Positions 34,584 through 42,968 of a stretch of DNA of 64,000 nt are shown here, piece by piece (position 1 is the first letter of the stretch; the number at the start of each line of letters is the position of its first letter). The position numbers were made by a program, and so were the translations under genes. A model generated the notes under the pieces. That model saw only the letters and a list, made by a program, of their open reading frames with translations. It had not been told where the DNA came from and searched no databases. This DNA is from Halorientalis regularis (GTDB lineage: Archaea; Halobacteriota; Halobacteria; Halobacteriales; Haloarculaceae): contig NZ_JALJCL010000012.1 of the NCBI RefSeq assembly GCF_023698535.1, positions 1 to 64,000 of the forward strand. The letters are read 5' to 3'.

Positions 34584-35111
34584 TTACACCAGTGAATCGA
34601 GTTGGTCTCGGAGTGTTTTCTCCCCGGCGAGCCCGCTGTGACCGAACTCGATGGTTCCGTTCTCGTCGGTGATGGCGATGTAGGGGAGTCCGCCCGCTCC
34701 GAACGCCGCCAGCAGCTCGCTACCGGGGTCCAAGCCGACAGTCCAGGCACCATTATTGCGACTCCACCACTCGGCAATGTCGGCTCTGGTCAGCGTCTCG
34801 CTCGGGCGTTCGTTCGTCACGGAGATAAACGATACCTCCTCATATTCGGGCTGAATCGCGTTCAGAATCTCGAGCTGGTCGTCGCAAGGGGCACACCAGG
34901 TGGCGAAGAGATCGACCACAGTGACTGTATCTGGTGTGGGTACGAGTGCCTGACCGGCAGTTGATCCGCGTGCGTCCAGGGTCTCGACGCGGATTGGGAG
35001 TTGCCCCTCACCTCGGGATTGTATGCCCGGCAGACCGTTTTGGGCAACCCACAGACTTCCCCCGGTGAGTCCGAGCCCTGCGATAGTAGCAACGGCCTGC
35101 CGACGGTTCAC
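34584..35111 (-). CDS. TlpA/ResA-like thioredoxin-fold protein, Tat-exported
   Basis: A 175-residue protein with a twin-arginine start (MNRRQAVATIAGLGLTGG) and a thioredoxin-fold domain with the active site FATWCAPC and a cis-Pro (GGLPYIAI). It would reduce extracytoplasmic thiols using electrons from CcdA, which ends the operon. The TlpA group often supports copper-site assembly in cytochrome oxidase, and the SCO gene beside it strengthens this. It overlaps SCO by four bases. Confidence 0.88.
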   Translation of the reverse strand: MNRRQAVATIAGLGLTGGSLWVAQNGLPGIQSRGEGQLPIRVETLDARGSTAGQALVPTPDTVTVVDLFATWCAPCDDQLEILNAIQPEYEEVSFISVTNERPSETLTRADIAEWWSRNNGAWTVGLDPGSELLAAFGAGGLPYIAITDENGTIEFGHSGLAGEKTLRDQLDSLV

Positions 35112-35785
35112 GCGTTTCTCACCGTTCTCAGATCAGAGATGATAGTTTCTTCATCCGGCGATTTCGAGCGATAAGCGCGCTCGACGAACCCGTCGGCGTT
35201 GACGAGCAGCGTCAGGGCCGAGTGTGTGAACATATACATGTCCATGTCCTCGGGTTCGGTGCGCTGGAAGGCGACGCCAAACTGGTCCTGTACGACTGCC
35301 TTGGCTCGCTCCTTCGAGGCTGGCCGGAGGAAGTGCCAGTTCTCGTGATCGGCGTCGACGTTCATATCGTCGGCGTACGTCCGAAGGCGCTCGGCAGTGT
35401 CACGGGAGGGGTCGAACGTCGTCGGGAAGAACGAAACGGCGTCGCTGTACCCGTTGTTTTGTGCGTGGGCCTGGATGTTTCGCTGTGTCGAGATGAGGAC
35501 GGGACAGACGGTTCGGCAATGACTGTAAAAGAATGTGAGAAGTGACGGTGTCTCGATGTCACGCAGACGAATCTCTCGGGAATCGACTGGTGCGGGGACA
35601 GTTACATCCGGAATCTGTTCGCCCCACGCTGGATACGGAACGTCGCTACTCTCGAATTCTCGGTTGGGTTCCCCGAGAGCGACATTAGGATTCGAATCGC
35701 CGAGGCCAACGCTCCCGAGACACCCGGCAAGTCCACCGATTGCTCCAATTGCTCCGGTCGACCTGAGAAACGTTCGTCTGTGCAT
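35108..35785 (-). CDS. SCO1/SenC copper chaperone, Tat lipoprotein
   Basis: A 225-residue protein with a Tat/lipobox start (MHRRTFLRSTGAIGAIGGLA, Cys in LAGCLG). The SCO copper site is present: Cys-x3-Cys in FFYSHCRTVCPVL and the distant His in MFTHSALTLLV. SCO proteins deliver copper to subunit II of heme-copper oxidases or act as thiol reductases. It is the first gene of the SCO-TlpA-CcdA operon, and the four-base overlap shows coupling. Confidence 0.9.
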   Translation of the reverse strand: MHRRTFLRSTGAIGAIGGLAGCLGSVGLGDSNPNVALGEPNREFESSDVPYPAWGEQIPDVTVPAPVDSREIRLRDIETPSLLTFFYSHCRTVCPVLISTQRNIQAHAQNNGYSDAVSFFPTTFDPSRDTAERLRTYADDMNVDADHENWHFLRPASKERAKAVVQDQFGVAFQRTEPEDMDMYMFTHSALTLLVNADGFVERAYRSKSPDEETIISDLRTVRNA

Positions 35786-35950
35786 AATGGGTACTTACGG
35801 TCTCGAACATTTGGGGTATCTGGTTTGAGTCTCGAATACACGTCACCGCGTACTCTTGGTCCGTTCTCGTTCGTCTGGATTCGGATGATGCTCTTATAAT
35901 CATAGAGACGAAACAGCGGGCTAGAACTCGGACTATCTAGTGGTGACAGG

Positions 35951-36793
35951 ATGACACTCGGTGCTCCAGCGGCTGAGACACTCTCGTCAGTGGTACTCCA
36001 TACTGGGTTAGTAACGTCCGAGCAGATCGAACTCTCTGCGTTCTTCCTGATCGGTCTCCTCGGTGGGGCACACTGCCTCGGGATGTGTGGCCCCCTGGTA
36101 ACGATGTATGCCAAACAGTTCGGAGGAAGTGCAACGAGCAGTCCCGAGCGGTCTGGGATTACGTTTCGGGAACTCCGCCAACACCTCCTGTTCAACGGTG
36201 GTCGAACAGTGAGTTATGCCGCGTTGGGCGGACTCTTCGGACTTGCAGGCGCATTCGTGTTCGACGCTGCGTCGGTCGTCCTGGTATTCAGCGGTGCCGT
36301 ACGCGCAACGGTCGGGTTGGTCATCGGCCTCCTGATTGTTGGGACCGGCCTCCGATACGTGAGCGGGAGACACGGCAGCCACGGAAGCAGTATTGAACTT
36401 CCACTTGTGGGACGACTCGCCGGCGTCTTCGGAACGCTCCAGTCACGTATCGACGGGTGGGCCCAGGGCCCAGGTATCGTCGGTCTGGGGCTCATCCACG
36501 GCTTGCTCCCGTGCCCGCTTCTCTACCCGGCCTACCTGTACGCGTTCGCGCGCGGTTCTCCGCTCGCCGGTGTCCTCACGCTCGGTGTTCTCGGATTAGG
36601 GACCTTCCCCACGCTGTTCATCTACGGAACGATCGTCCAGTCGGTCGATGCGACCAACCGTCAGCGACTCCACCGTGCGCTTGGGGTGGCGTTCCTGTTC
36701 CTCGGGCTGATGCCGATCGCGCACAGTCTCGCGCTGTTTGGGATTCAGGTTCCGCATATCGAACCACCGATCTACCAGCCCCTCAGTGGGTGA
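35951..36793 (+). CDS. UreH/DsbD_2-like membrane protein
   Basis: A 280-residue membrane protein with about six helices. The first helix has HCLGMCGPLVTMY in a GGAHCLGMCGP context, and a later helix has HGLLPCPLLYPAYLYAF. These Cys motifs are the mark of the DsbD_2/UreH group (also called TauE/SafE-like), which is seen with copper export and cytochrome-oxidase assembly. It points away from the SCO operon but shares the intergenic region (35786-35950), so they may be co-regulated. Transport of Cu or of electrons are both possible. Confidence 0.8.
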   Translation: MTLGAPAAETLSSVVLHTGLVTSEQIELSAFFLIGLLGGAHCLGMCGPLVTMYAKQFGGSATSSPERSGITFRELRQHLLFNGGRTVSYAALGGLFGLAGAFVFDAASVVLVFSGAVRATVGLVIGLLIVGTGLRYVSGRHGSHGSSIELPLVGRLAGVFGTLQSRIDGWAQGPGIVGLGLIHGLLPCPLLYPAYLYAFARGSPLAGVLTLGVLGLGTFPTLFIYGTIVQSVDATNRQRLHRALGVAFLFLGLMPIAHSLALFGIQVPHIEPPIYQPLSG

Positions 36794-37239
36794 TGGATCA
36801 AGAAACGAAAGTTGGGTTGGTGCCGCAGCGTGTCATAGAAGTCTTCACACGGTACAGTCAGCCTCATTACCTTTTTAGAGAGTTACAGTCGTAGAAGAGC
36901 GTGCACTAGGTGCACGGCGCTTAGAATTGTTCAAAGATAGGCATTTTATTTCCGTATAGTGACTGTTCTTTCTCGGTTGGCGTGATTTAGCTTAGCGACC
37001 GTACTACCCATGTAGCCGCAGACAGCAGGCTCGGAGCTGGTGACGCTGAATCCGTCGAAAGCCATGAGAACAGTTCTATGACACCCTCTTGGTGCCGGTC
37101 AACGACCGAAGTCGAAGGCAACGATTCGCCCTCGTCGATACATGACGAAGGCTTCCATATCGCCGTCGCCAGTCGAAACATAACAAAAAAGACACGAAGG
37201 ACCGGATGAATTTGGGAGTGTGACCGGGTGAGATAGGCG
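36794..37239. other. Stretch without a recognisable gene
   Basis: 446 bases between the UreH-like and HiPIP genes. A minus-strand frame (37187-36987) reads MFRLATAIWKPSSCIDEGES onward but has no family and could be a remnant. GTGCAC-TAG-GTGCAC (36901-36915) is a small palindrome that might end the upstream transcript. Nothing else is seen. Confidence 0.35.
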
Positions 37240-37593
37240 TTATTCGGTGTGTCTCGCGTAGATAGTACACCAAGCGTTCGGCTCGATGTAACCTTCGACG
37301 AGGCTACAGGCACCGAGGCCGTCGTCATTCTTATCGCGGATATAGTGGACACAGTTCTCGCAGATGGCAGCCCCCTGTGCATCGTGGTAGTTGACACCTG
37401 CTTTCGACTGGAGGTTTCCCACGGAGCGCTCAGTCCCACCCTGGGCAGTCGCTGTTTGGTACTCATCAGGAACCGGTCCCTGAAGATCCTCGTACTGAGG
37501 ATCGTCACTGGCGCAGCCTGCCAGTCCAACAAGCGACATTCCACTAAGCACGTGTAAGAGTCTGCGTCGTGTAGGGGTCAAGGATTCGTCCAT
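37240..37593 (-). CDS. High-potential iron-sulfur protein, Tat lipoprotein
   Basis: A 117-residue protein with a Tat/lipobox signal (RRRLLHVLSGMSLVGLAGC). The mature part has the HiPIP cysteine pattern Cys-x2-Cys-x14-Cys-x12-Cys (CENCVHYIRDKNDD..., CSLVEGYIEPNAWC), with Tyr and Gly near the cluster. HiPIPs carry a 4Fe-4S cluster at high potential and pass electrons outside the membrane, for example to terminal oxidases. A lipoprotein form fits the low-water, high-salt cell surface. It lies within the redox/copper block. Confidence 0.85.
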   Translation of the reverse strand: MDESLTPTRRRLLHVLSGMSLVGLAGCASDDPQYEDLQGPVPDEYQTATAQGGTERSVGNLQSKAGVNYHDAQGAAICENCVHYIRDKNDDGLGACSLVEGYIEPNAWCTIYARHTE

Positions 37594-37672
37594 ACTCTAA
37601 ATTCACATCCCGATTAGAGTAGGCGTACTGGTCCAATACTCGAAGTTATTGTAGACCGGCACATTCTCCTCG

Positions 37673-38050
37673 TCAGTCAGAACCGAGCTCTCTGCCCTCA
37701 CTCGAACGGGCATAGTACACTGCAGCAAGTACGAGTGCCATCATGACGACATCGAGTGAGTGTTCGAACGAGTGGTGCATCTCGGGGTTCATACGTCCCA
37801 TCAGGTACGTAAGTCCTAGACTAGTCTTTCCGAGGAATGTCGAGAACGCGACTGCTATGAGAAGATACGATATCGTCCGACGCCTCACAAACGCGACGAA
37901 CGAGAGCAACGCGATGAGTATCGAGAACACTGTACCTGCACTGAGCGCAATAAAAAGCAGACTATCGGACAGTGAAAGCCCGGAATGGAGTGGTAATAGA
38001 ACGTCCGCGGTGAGTGACGATATCGACAGCATGTGATTGAGCCCCAGCAC
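37673..38050 (-). CDS. Small membrane protein (DUF7471-like)
   Basis: A 125-residue protein with three to four hydrophobic helices: LLFIALSAGTVFSILIALLS, ISYLLIAVAFSTFLGKTSLG and SLDVVMMALVLAAVYYAR, with conserved-type Met/His before the last (MNPEMHHSFEHSLD). The His cluster could bind metal or heme. It resembles the haloarchaeal DUF7471 group. An alternative start is the ATG at 38032. It lies next to HiPIP in the redox block. Confidence 0.6.
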   Translation of the reverse strand: MLGLNHMLSISSLTADVLLPLHSGLSLSDSLLFIALSAGTVFSILIALLSFVAFVRRRTISYLLIAVAFSTFLGKTSLGLTYLMGRMNPEMHHSFEHSLDVVMMALVLAAVYYARSSEGRELGSD

Positions 38051-38229
38051 TCCGACGTGGCCAGTCGGGTATAGTTACCCACAGTAGCCAGGTCGACTCA
38101 GAAGTTGTGGTTCAATCAGCGAACTTGAACGGCGAACCGTGAGATATAGAAGCCATGGCTCAAAGGTATCTGTATAGTCGAATCGGTGAGTTCGCTCTGC
38201 AGTCGGAGACTATCAAACAACGCTCTTCT
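38051..38229. other. Flank of the IS1595-type element
   Basis: No clear gene. An ATG at 38155 opens a short plus frame (MAQRYLYSRIGEFALQSETI) that runs into the element, so it might be a gene cut by the insertion, but it is too short to be sure. Confidence 0.25.
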
Positions 38230-39215
38230 GTAGCGGATTGTTGGTGAGTTGGAGCAGTAGCTGGAAGTCACAGCGGGCAAGGGTGGCGCGACCGCGCCAC
38301 CCGACGAACAATGTTCCCATTGAAGACGTTCGTCTCGGAGCGTCGGGCCGCGAATCTGCTGGGACAGATTCGCTGGCGTGACGGCGTCTATTGCCCGCGC
38401 TGCCGTGCCGAATCAGCGATTCGGTACGGCAGCTATCGAGAGTTTCAACGGTATCTGTGTAAGGATTGCGGCCGCACGTTCAACGACAAGACTGGCACGG
38501 TCTTCGAATACTCGTCGGTACCGCTCAGGAAGTGGTATCTCGCCATCTACACGTATATCCGGCTGAACACGAGCATTCGGCAACTGGACGCTGAACTCGC
38601 CGTTTCCTACAAGACCGTCTACCGGCGCGTCCAGCGCTTCCTGCGGGCGCTGGACGCGCCTCGGCCACAACTCGAAGGGCCGGTCGAAATCGACGAGCTG
38701 TACGTCAACGCAGGGAAGAAGGGCCGCGAGCGCGATCGGCCGTCGCGCTCGCGTGGCCTGTCCACGCGCGGTCGTGGAACGTATCACGAGGATAAGCCAC
38801 CAGTGTTCATTCTCGCTGACCGCGGCAGTGGAGAAACCTACGTCCACCCGGCGAAAGCCGCCGACGAATCGACGATTCGACTCCTGCTTGGCGACCGCCA
38901 GCAGGAGTCGCTGACCGTCTATACCGATGGCTTTCGGGCGTACGAACCACTCGACGGGGACGACGCCTTTGACCGGCAGTACGTCGTCCACGGCGAGGGT
39001 GAATACGCTGATGGAGACGTGCACGTCAACACCTGCGAGAGCCACGCGTCGCTGGCGCGACGGTGGCTCTCCCCCCATCGGGGCGTCTCCAAAGACAAAC
39101 TCACACCCTACCTCAGAGCGTCACAGCTTCGAAAACGAGTCCGCAGAAAACCCGGCGACGAAGCACTCAAAACCATCCTCGAAACTGCGCTATGATTCCG
39201 CCAACAATCCTCTAC
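38230..39215 (+). mobile_element. IS1595-type insertion sequence
   Basis: Inverted repeats of 15 bases with one mismatch bound the element: GTAGCGGATTGTTGG at 38230-38244 and the reverse complement of GTAGAGGATTGTTGG at 39201-39215. It holds one transposase gene. No obvious 8-bp target duplication is visible. The right end is only 2 bases before the ATG of the wHTH gene at 39218, so the element has replaced that gene's natural promoter. Confidence 0.8.
38311..39195 (+). CDS. IS1595-family transposase
   Basis: A complete 294-residue transposase. The N-terminal zinc ribbon is CPRCRAES ... YLCKDCGRTFND. The DDE/N core has VEIDELYVNAGKK, then VYTDGFRAYEP, then the C-terminal NTCESHASLARRWLSPHRGVS segment typical of the family. 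It is intact and close to its terminal repeats, so it may be active. Confidence 0.85.
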   Translation: MFPLKTFVSERRAANLLGQIRWRDGVYCPRCRAESAIRYGSYREFQRYLCKDCGRTFNDKTGTVFEYSSVPLRKWYLAIYTYIRLNTSIRQLDAELAVSYKTVYRRVQRFLRALDAPRPQLEGPVEIDELYVNAGKKGRERDRPSRSRGLSTRGRGTYHEDKPPVFILADRGSGETYVHPAKAADESTIRLLLGDRQQESLTVYTDGFRAYEPLDGDDAFDRQYVVHGEGEYADGDVHVNTCESHASLARRWLSPHRGVSKDKLTPYLRASQLRKRVRRKPGDEALKTILETAL

Positions 39216-39217
39216 CC

Positions 39218-39772
39218 ATGAGCGATCAAACAATGACCGGAACACGAAACCGAATTGCACAGCAGGTTCGTCGGAACCCCGGCATCCATTTCAATGAACT
39301 TACCCGGACGCTTGATCTCGCACCAGGGCAAGTCCAGTACCATCTGAGGAAACTCCAACGCTCCGATGACGTCCTCGAGGAGTCGCTCTACGGCCGGACG
39401 CATTATTACACGCCGGACTACGGAACCTGGGAACGGGGAGCGTTGGCCGTGCTCCGTCGAGAAACCGCACGGGACGTCCTTGTCTACCTCATGGCCAACG
39501 GCCCGAGTGCACCCAACGCAGTGGCCGACGGGGTAAATATCGCGCGCAGTACCCTCGAGTGGCATCTCAACCACCTCGTCGAACAGGACCTCGTCGAGAA
39601 GCAGCGCGATGCTCGTAACCACGTGACACTCGTTATTACACACCCAGAGGAGACTGCCCGGATGCTTCGGCTGGTGGAGCCGTCGATCGCGGATCGTCTG
39701 GTTGACCGCTTCACGCGGCTGGTTGACGGGCTGCTTGCCACCGAACAGGCGAAGAATGGAGACAACGAGTGA
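39218..39772 (+). CDS. Double winged-helix regulator
   Basis: A 184-residue protein with two winged-helix domains. The first (7-65) has HFNELTRTLDLAPGQVQYHLRKL and a wing with GRTHYY. The second (about 85-150) has RSTLEWHLNHLVEQDLVEKQ and a wing ending VTLVI. Haloarchaeal proteins with this pair regulate redox and metal genes. It precedes the DyP-like and P19-like genes, so it may control them. An IS element ends 2 nt before its start, so its expression now may depend on sequences in the element. Confidence 0.75.
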   Translation: MSDQTMTGTRNRIAQQVRRNPGIHFNELTRTLDLAPGQVQYHLRKLQRSDDVLEESLYGRTHYYTPDYGTWERGALAVLRRETARDVLVYLMANGPSAPNAVADGVNIARSTLEWHLNHLVEQDLVEKQRDARNHVTLVITHPEETARMLRLVEPSIADRLVDRFTRLVDGLLATEQAKNGDNE

Positions 39773-39845
39773 GACAAAAGGAACGCTCCTTCGAGAACCG
39801 AACCAGAACTCTGCTTTCCGTCGAGTTCAGAGGTTCGAGGTAGTG

Positions 39846-41144
39846 ATGAATCTGCTCGACGACGATCTTCCTCGGCGACAGGTGCTCAAAACAGCCGTTG
39901 CGCTTGGGGGCGCGAGTGGCTTGAGTGCCTGCTTGGACCTCGGTGGCTCCGAGCCGGTCCCGACCGGTGATCCGAACGCCAAACCCTCACGCCAACACGC
40001 CTGGCGCGAATACATACGCCACGACGAACACGGGAACTCCCAACTCCCGAAACACCAGGTGCTCCTCTACATCAACTTCGACGGGGATGGTCAACCGTCG
40101 ACTGACACCCGGTCGACACTTGAACGAGCACTCACGGTTCTGGACCGGGCCTACGAGTGGAGCCACGAGGGCTTGCTCCATTCGATCGCGTACTCGCCAT
40201 CGTACTTCGAGCGGTTCGACGAGCCCCTCCCCGAGAACGTAGAGCTTCCCGAGCCACGGGCGCTCTCACCATTCGAGTCCCCAACCTTCGATACGCAGGA
40301 CGCGGTCGTCCACCTCGCGAGCGATCGCGCCGACGTGGTGCTCGAAGCCGAACAGGCCCTTCGGGGCGAGCAAGACCAGGCGAACGACGTCTCCGTTGAC
40401 GCCCGACTCACCGATGTCGCGACGATCGCTTCACGACGGACCGGGTTCGTCGGCGCTGGCCTCCCGGCGAACCACCAGGACGCGGCTGGCATTCCCGACT
40501 CGAAGCCGGTTCCGGAGGCCTCGCCGCTGTTCATGGGCTTCGAGGTTGGCTTCGGGGGGAACCAGGCGACCGAGGAGTACGTCACCATCCAAGATGGGCC
40601 GTTCGCGGGGGCGACGACGAAGGTGATCGCCAATCTTCGCCAGCGGCTCGAAGACTGGTACGACGAACAGTCCTCCGAGGACCGCGTGATGGAGATGTTC
40701 AGTCCCGGTCACGCAGAGAACGACCTCGTTGAAGGGGTCGGGTCGAATCTGGGCTCTGATAGCGGGATCGACCAGTTCGTCGACGACATCGAAGCGGACG
40801 CGAGAGACCACGGCCGCGTCGGTCACGCACAGAAAGCCGCCCGTGCGAACCGAGACGCGGACGGGAAGGTGAAACTCCTCCGCCGCCACTTCGAATCGAC
40901 GGACGATATCGGGTCGGACCAGAAAGTAGCAAGTCTCCACTTTCCGTCCCTGCAGCGTCGAATCGCGGATTTTGAGGATGTCCGTCGGGCGATGAACGGC
41001 ACCGATTTGACCGAAGTCACGCCAGCGATCCGTCAGCGTGTCAACAACGGCATCCTCGAGTATATTTTCGTCCGCCGTCGCGGGAACTTCCTCGTCCCAC
41101 CCCGCCGATACCGGGCGGTTCCGACGCCACGACCTAAATCCTAG
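39846..41144 (+). CDS. DyP-type peroxidase-like Tat protein (DUF7405-like)
   Basis: A 432-residue protein with a Tat motif (PRRQVLKTAVALGGASGLSA, followed by a Cys). The body has a dye-decolorising-peroxidase-like fold: GFVGAGLPANHQD, FEVGFGGNQATEEYVTI, VGHAQKAARANRD, LLRRHFES, SLHFPSLQRRIADFEDVR and the end NFLVPPRRY. The usual GxxDG motif is altered, so the enzyme may differ in activity. Bacterial EfeB is a similar Tat-exported DyP protein acting with an iron importer. The P19-like gene 80 bases downstream supports an iron or heme role here. This is inference. Confidence 0.7.
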   Translation: MNLLDDDLPRRQVLKTAVALGGASGLSACLDLGGSEPVPTGDPNAKPSRQHAWREYIRHDEHGNSQLPKHQVLLYINFDGDGQPSTDTRSTLERALTVLDRAYEWSHEGLLHSIAYSPSYFERFDEPLPENVELPEPRALSPFESPTFDTQDAVVHLASDRADVVLEAEQALRGEQDQANDVSVDARLTDVATIASRRTGFVGAGLPANHQDAAGIPDSKPVPEASPLFMGFEVGFGGNQATEEYVTIQDGPFAGATTKVIANLRQRLEDWYDEQSSEDRVMEMFSPGHAENDLVEGVGSNLGSDSGIDQFVDDIEADARDHGRVGHAQKAARANRDADGKVKLLRRHFESTDDIGSDQKVASLHFPSLQRRIADFEDVRRAMNGTDLTEVTPAIRQRVNNGILEYIFVRRRGNFLVPPRRYRAVPTPRPKS

Positions 41145-41226
41145 CCGGGTTGCAATATATGTCCGCTGGCGACGATTCGAGGACCGGACCAGAATCGGTT
41201 TTTTCCGGGGGTTCTGAGTGTCGGGC

Positions 41227-42309
41227 ATGAATCGACGTGCGTTGTTGCAGGCTGGCGCTGCTCTCACCGGGTCGGCAGCCCTCGCCGGCTGTATGGGACT
41301 GTTGGAAACCGAAACACGGCCGATTGGCATCCCGCCGATCCCGGAAGATCGACCGGACGCTATCTACATTCCAAGTCACGTCGAGGGGATGAAGATGTCC
41401 GGGATGGCCACCCAGGGCGATTACGCGTTTGGACTCATGTACAGCTATGCCCACCGGTTCTGGAATGTCAACGGCGATTCCGTCTCGCTGACCGAAATCG
41501 CCGACGAGGACGACGTCCACCTGATGGCGAGCGTCTGGGACCCCGAGACGATGACGGTGCTTCCGGACACTGGACTCTCGGCGGAGATCTACCAAGGCGA
41601 CTCGCTCGTCACCCAGGAGGCTATCTATCCGATGCTCTCTCAGCCGATGGGCTTTCATTACGGGTCGAACTTCGGGCTGAATGGCGATGGAGAGTACACC
41701 GTCAAACTGAGCGTCGGTGCGATGTCCACCCGCCGGTCGGGAGCATTCCAGGGACGGTTCTCGGAGCCAACGACCGTCGAGATTCCATTCGAGTACAGCC
41801 AGCAGGCGAAAGAGGAGATAATGTTCAAGCGAATGGAGGACAAGACCGCGACGCCCGGGGCGGTTGACCCGATGGAAATGGAGATGATGCCCGACTCGCT
41901 GGCGCCGTCCGAAAGCGACCTTCCGGGCACAGTCATCGGCCCCGGGATGAGTAACGATGCGAAATTCGTCGTGACCGTACTCGAGACGCCGCCAGCCGGT
42001 ATCGACGGGGACGGACAGTACGTCGCCGTGTCCGCACGGTCCCGGTACAATCGGATGATTCTCCCCGCGATGGGACTGGAAGGCACGCTCTCGAGGGGGA
42101 GCGAGACAGTCTACGAGGGTGAATTCACACGGACGCTCGATCCGAACCTGAACTACCACTACGGCGCAGTCGTTGACGGTGTCGAATCGGGTGACGAACT
42201 CTCGTTGCGGGTGACCGTCCAGCCGCAGACCGCACGGCACGAAGGATACGAGACGGCCTTCGGCGGGCTCATGGGTGGAATGGATGACGTGACTATCACT
42301 GTCGAGTGA
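41227..42309 (+). CDS. P19/Tp34-like metal-binding lipoprotein (DUF7350-like)
   Basis: A 360-residue protein with a lipobox (ALTGSAALAGCMG) and a mature part related to P19-type iron/copper-binding proteins. The metal-binding residues are grouped in IPSHVEGMKMSGMATQ and YSYAHRFWN. Met, Glu and His as ligands fit copper or ferrous iron. A second domain (about 250-355) with VVTVLETPPAGIDGDG is beta-rich. It is 80 nt behind the DyP-like gene and 18 nt before CtaA. It should act outside the membrane, delivering metal to a transporter or enzyme not in the window. Confidence 0.7.
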   Translation: MNRRALLQAGAALTGSAALAGCMGLLETETRPIGIPPIPEDRPDAIYIPSHVEGMKMSGMATQGDYAFGLMYSYAHRFWNVNGDSVSLTEIADEDDVHLMASVWDPETMTVLPDTGLSAEIYQGDSLVTQEAIYPMLSQPMGFHYGSNFGLNGDGEYTVKLSVGAMSTRRSGAFQGRFSEPTTVEIPFEYSQQAKEEIMFKRMEDKTATPGAVDPMEMEMMPDSLAPSESDLPGTVIGPGMSNDAKFVVTVLETPPAGIDGDGQYVAVSARSRYNRMILPAMGLEGTLSRGSETVYEGEFTRTLDPNLNYHYGAVVDGVESGDELSLRVTVQPQTARHEGYETAFGGLMGGMDDVTITVE

Positions 42310-42327
42310 CAAGAAGGAGAAGATACA

Positions 42328-42858
42328 ATGGAAGAAACACACACTCGTTCGTACCGCCCACAAGCCATTGTTCGACGTATCAGATATCACCAGCTCGCCT
42401 CGGTCACGCTGGCAGGGACGTATGTACTCATGATTCTCGGTGCGTACACGAGTGCGATCGGGGCTGGCCTGTCCTGTCCCGACTGGCCGATGTGTTACGG
42501 AACGGTCGTCCCCTTCTTACACCCGGAGATCATCACCAACTCGCCGTATTCGGCACTCCAGATCTTTGCCGAGTGGGCCCACCGTGGGCTCGCAATGATC
42601 GTCGGACTGCTAATCATCTCGACGGCACTCGTTGCCTGGTATACCCGGGAGAGAGCCATCGTGAGAGGATCTGCTGTATTCGCCGCTCTCCTGTTACCGG
42701 TTCAAGTCGTGCTGGGTGGGCTGACCGTCACGGAGTCGCTGGAACCGGTTATCGTGACATCACACTTGGCGACGGCGACGTTGATTCTGGTGGCATTGAC
42801 TGCGTCGACTGTCGTGAGTTGGCCGGCTCTCGATGCCAAGATATCAGTCAGGCGATGA
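42328..42858 (+). CDS. ctaA: Half-size heme A synthase CtaA/COX15
   Basis: A 176-residue protein with four transmembrane helices. It has the CtaA Cys pair and His: AGLSCPDWPMCYG, EWAHRGLAMIVG and TSHLATATLI. Bacterial and mitochondrial CtaA have eight helices (about 300 residues). The four-helix type, known from Aeropyrum, would work as a dimer. It makes heme A for cytochrome oxidase, which fits SCO, TlpA and CcdA nearby. The frame starts at the ATG at 42328. Confidence 0.8.
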   Translation: MEETHTRSYRPQAIVRRIRYHQLASVTLAGTYVLMILGAYTSAIGAGLSCPDWPMCYGTVVPFLHPEIITNSPYSALQIFAEWAHRGLAMIVGLLIISTALVAWYTRERAIVRGSAVFAALLLPVQVVLGGLTVTESLEPVIVTSHLATATLILVALTASTVVSWPALDAKISVRR

Positions 42859-42968
42859 GCTGTATCGAGCGGTTCGTATAATCAGCATCAAAACTCTCCC
42901 GCTCGATCTACTGGACTGTTCATTGCTTCGATTTCCGGCTTCAAGCCCTTAACATAACGTTATCTACT

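Noticed and set aside
36987-37544. A 185-residue minus-strand frame overlapping the HiPIP gene
   Set aside because: It overlaps the HiPIP gene, which has clear motifs. Its downstream part may be a remnant but no family was seen.
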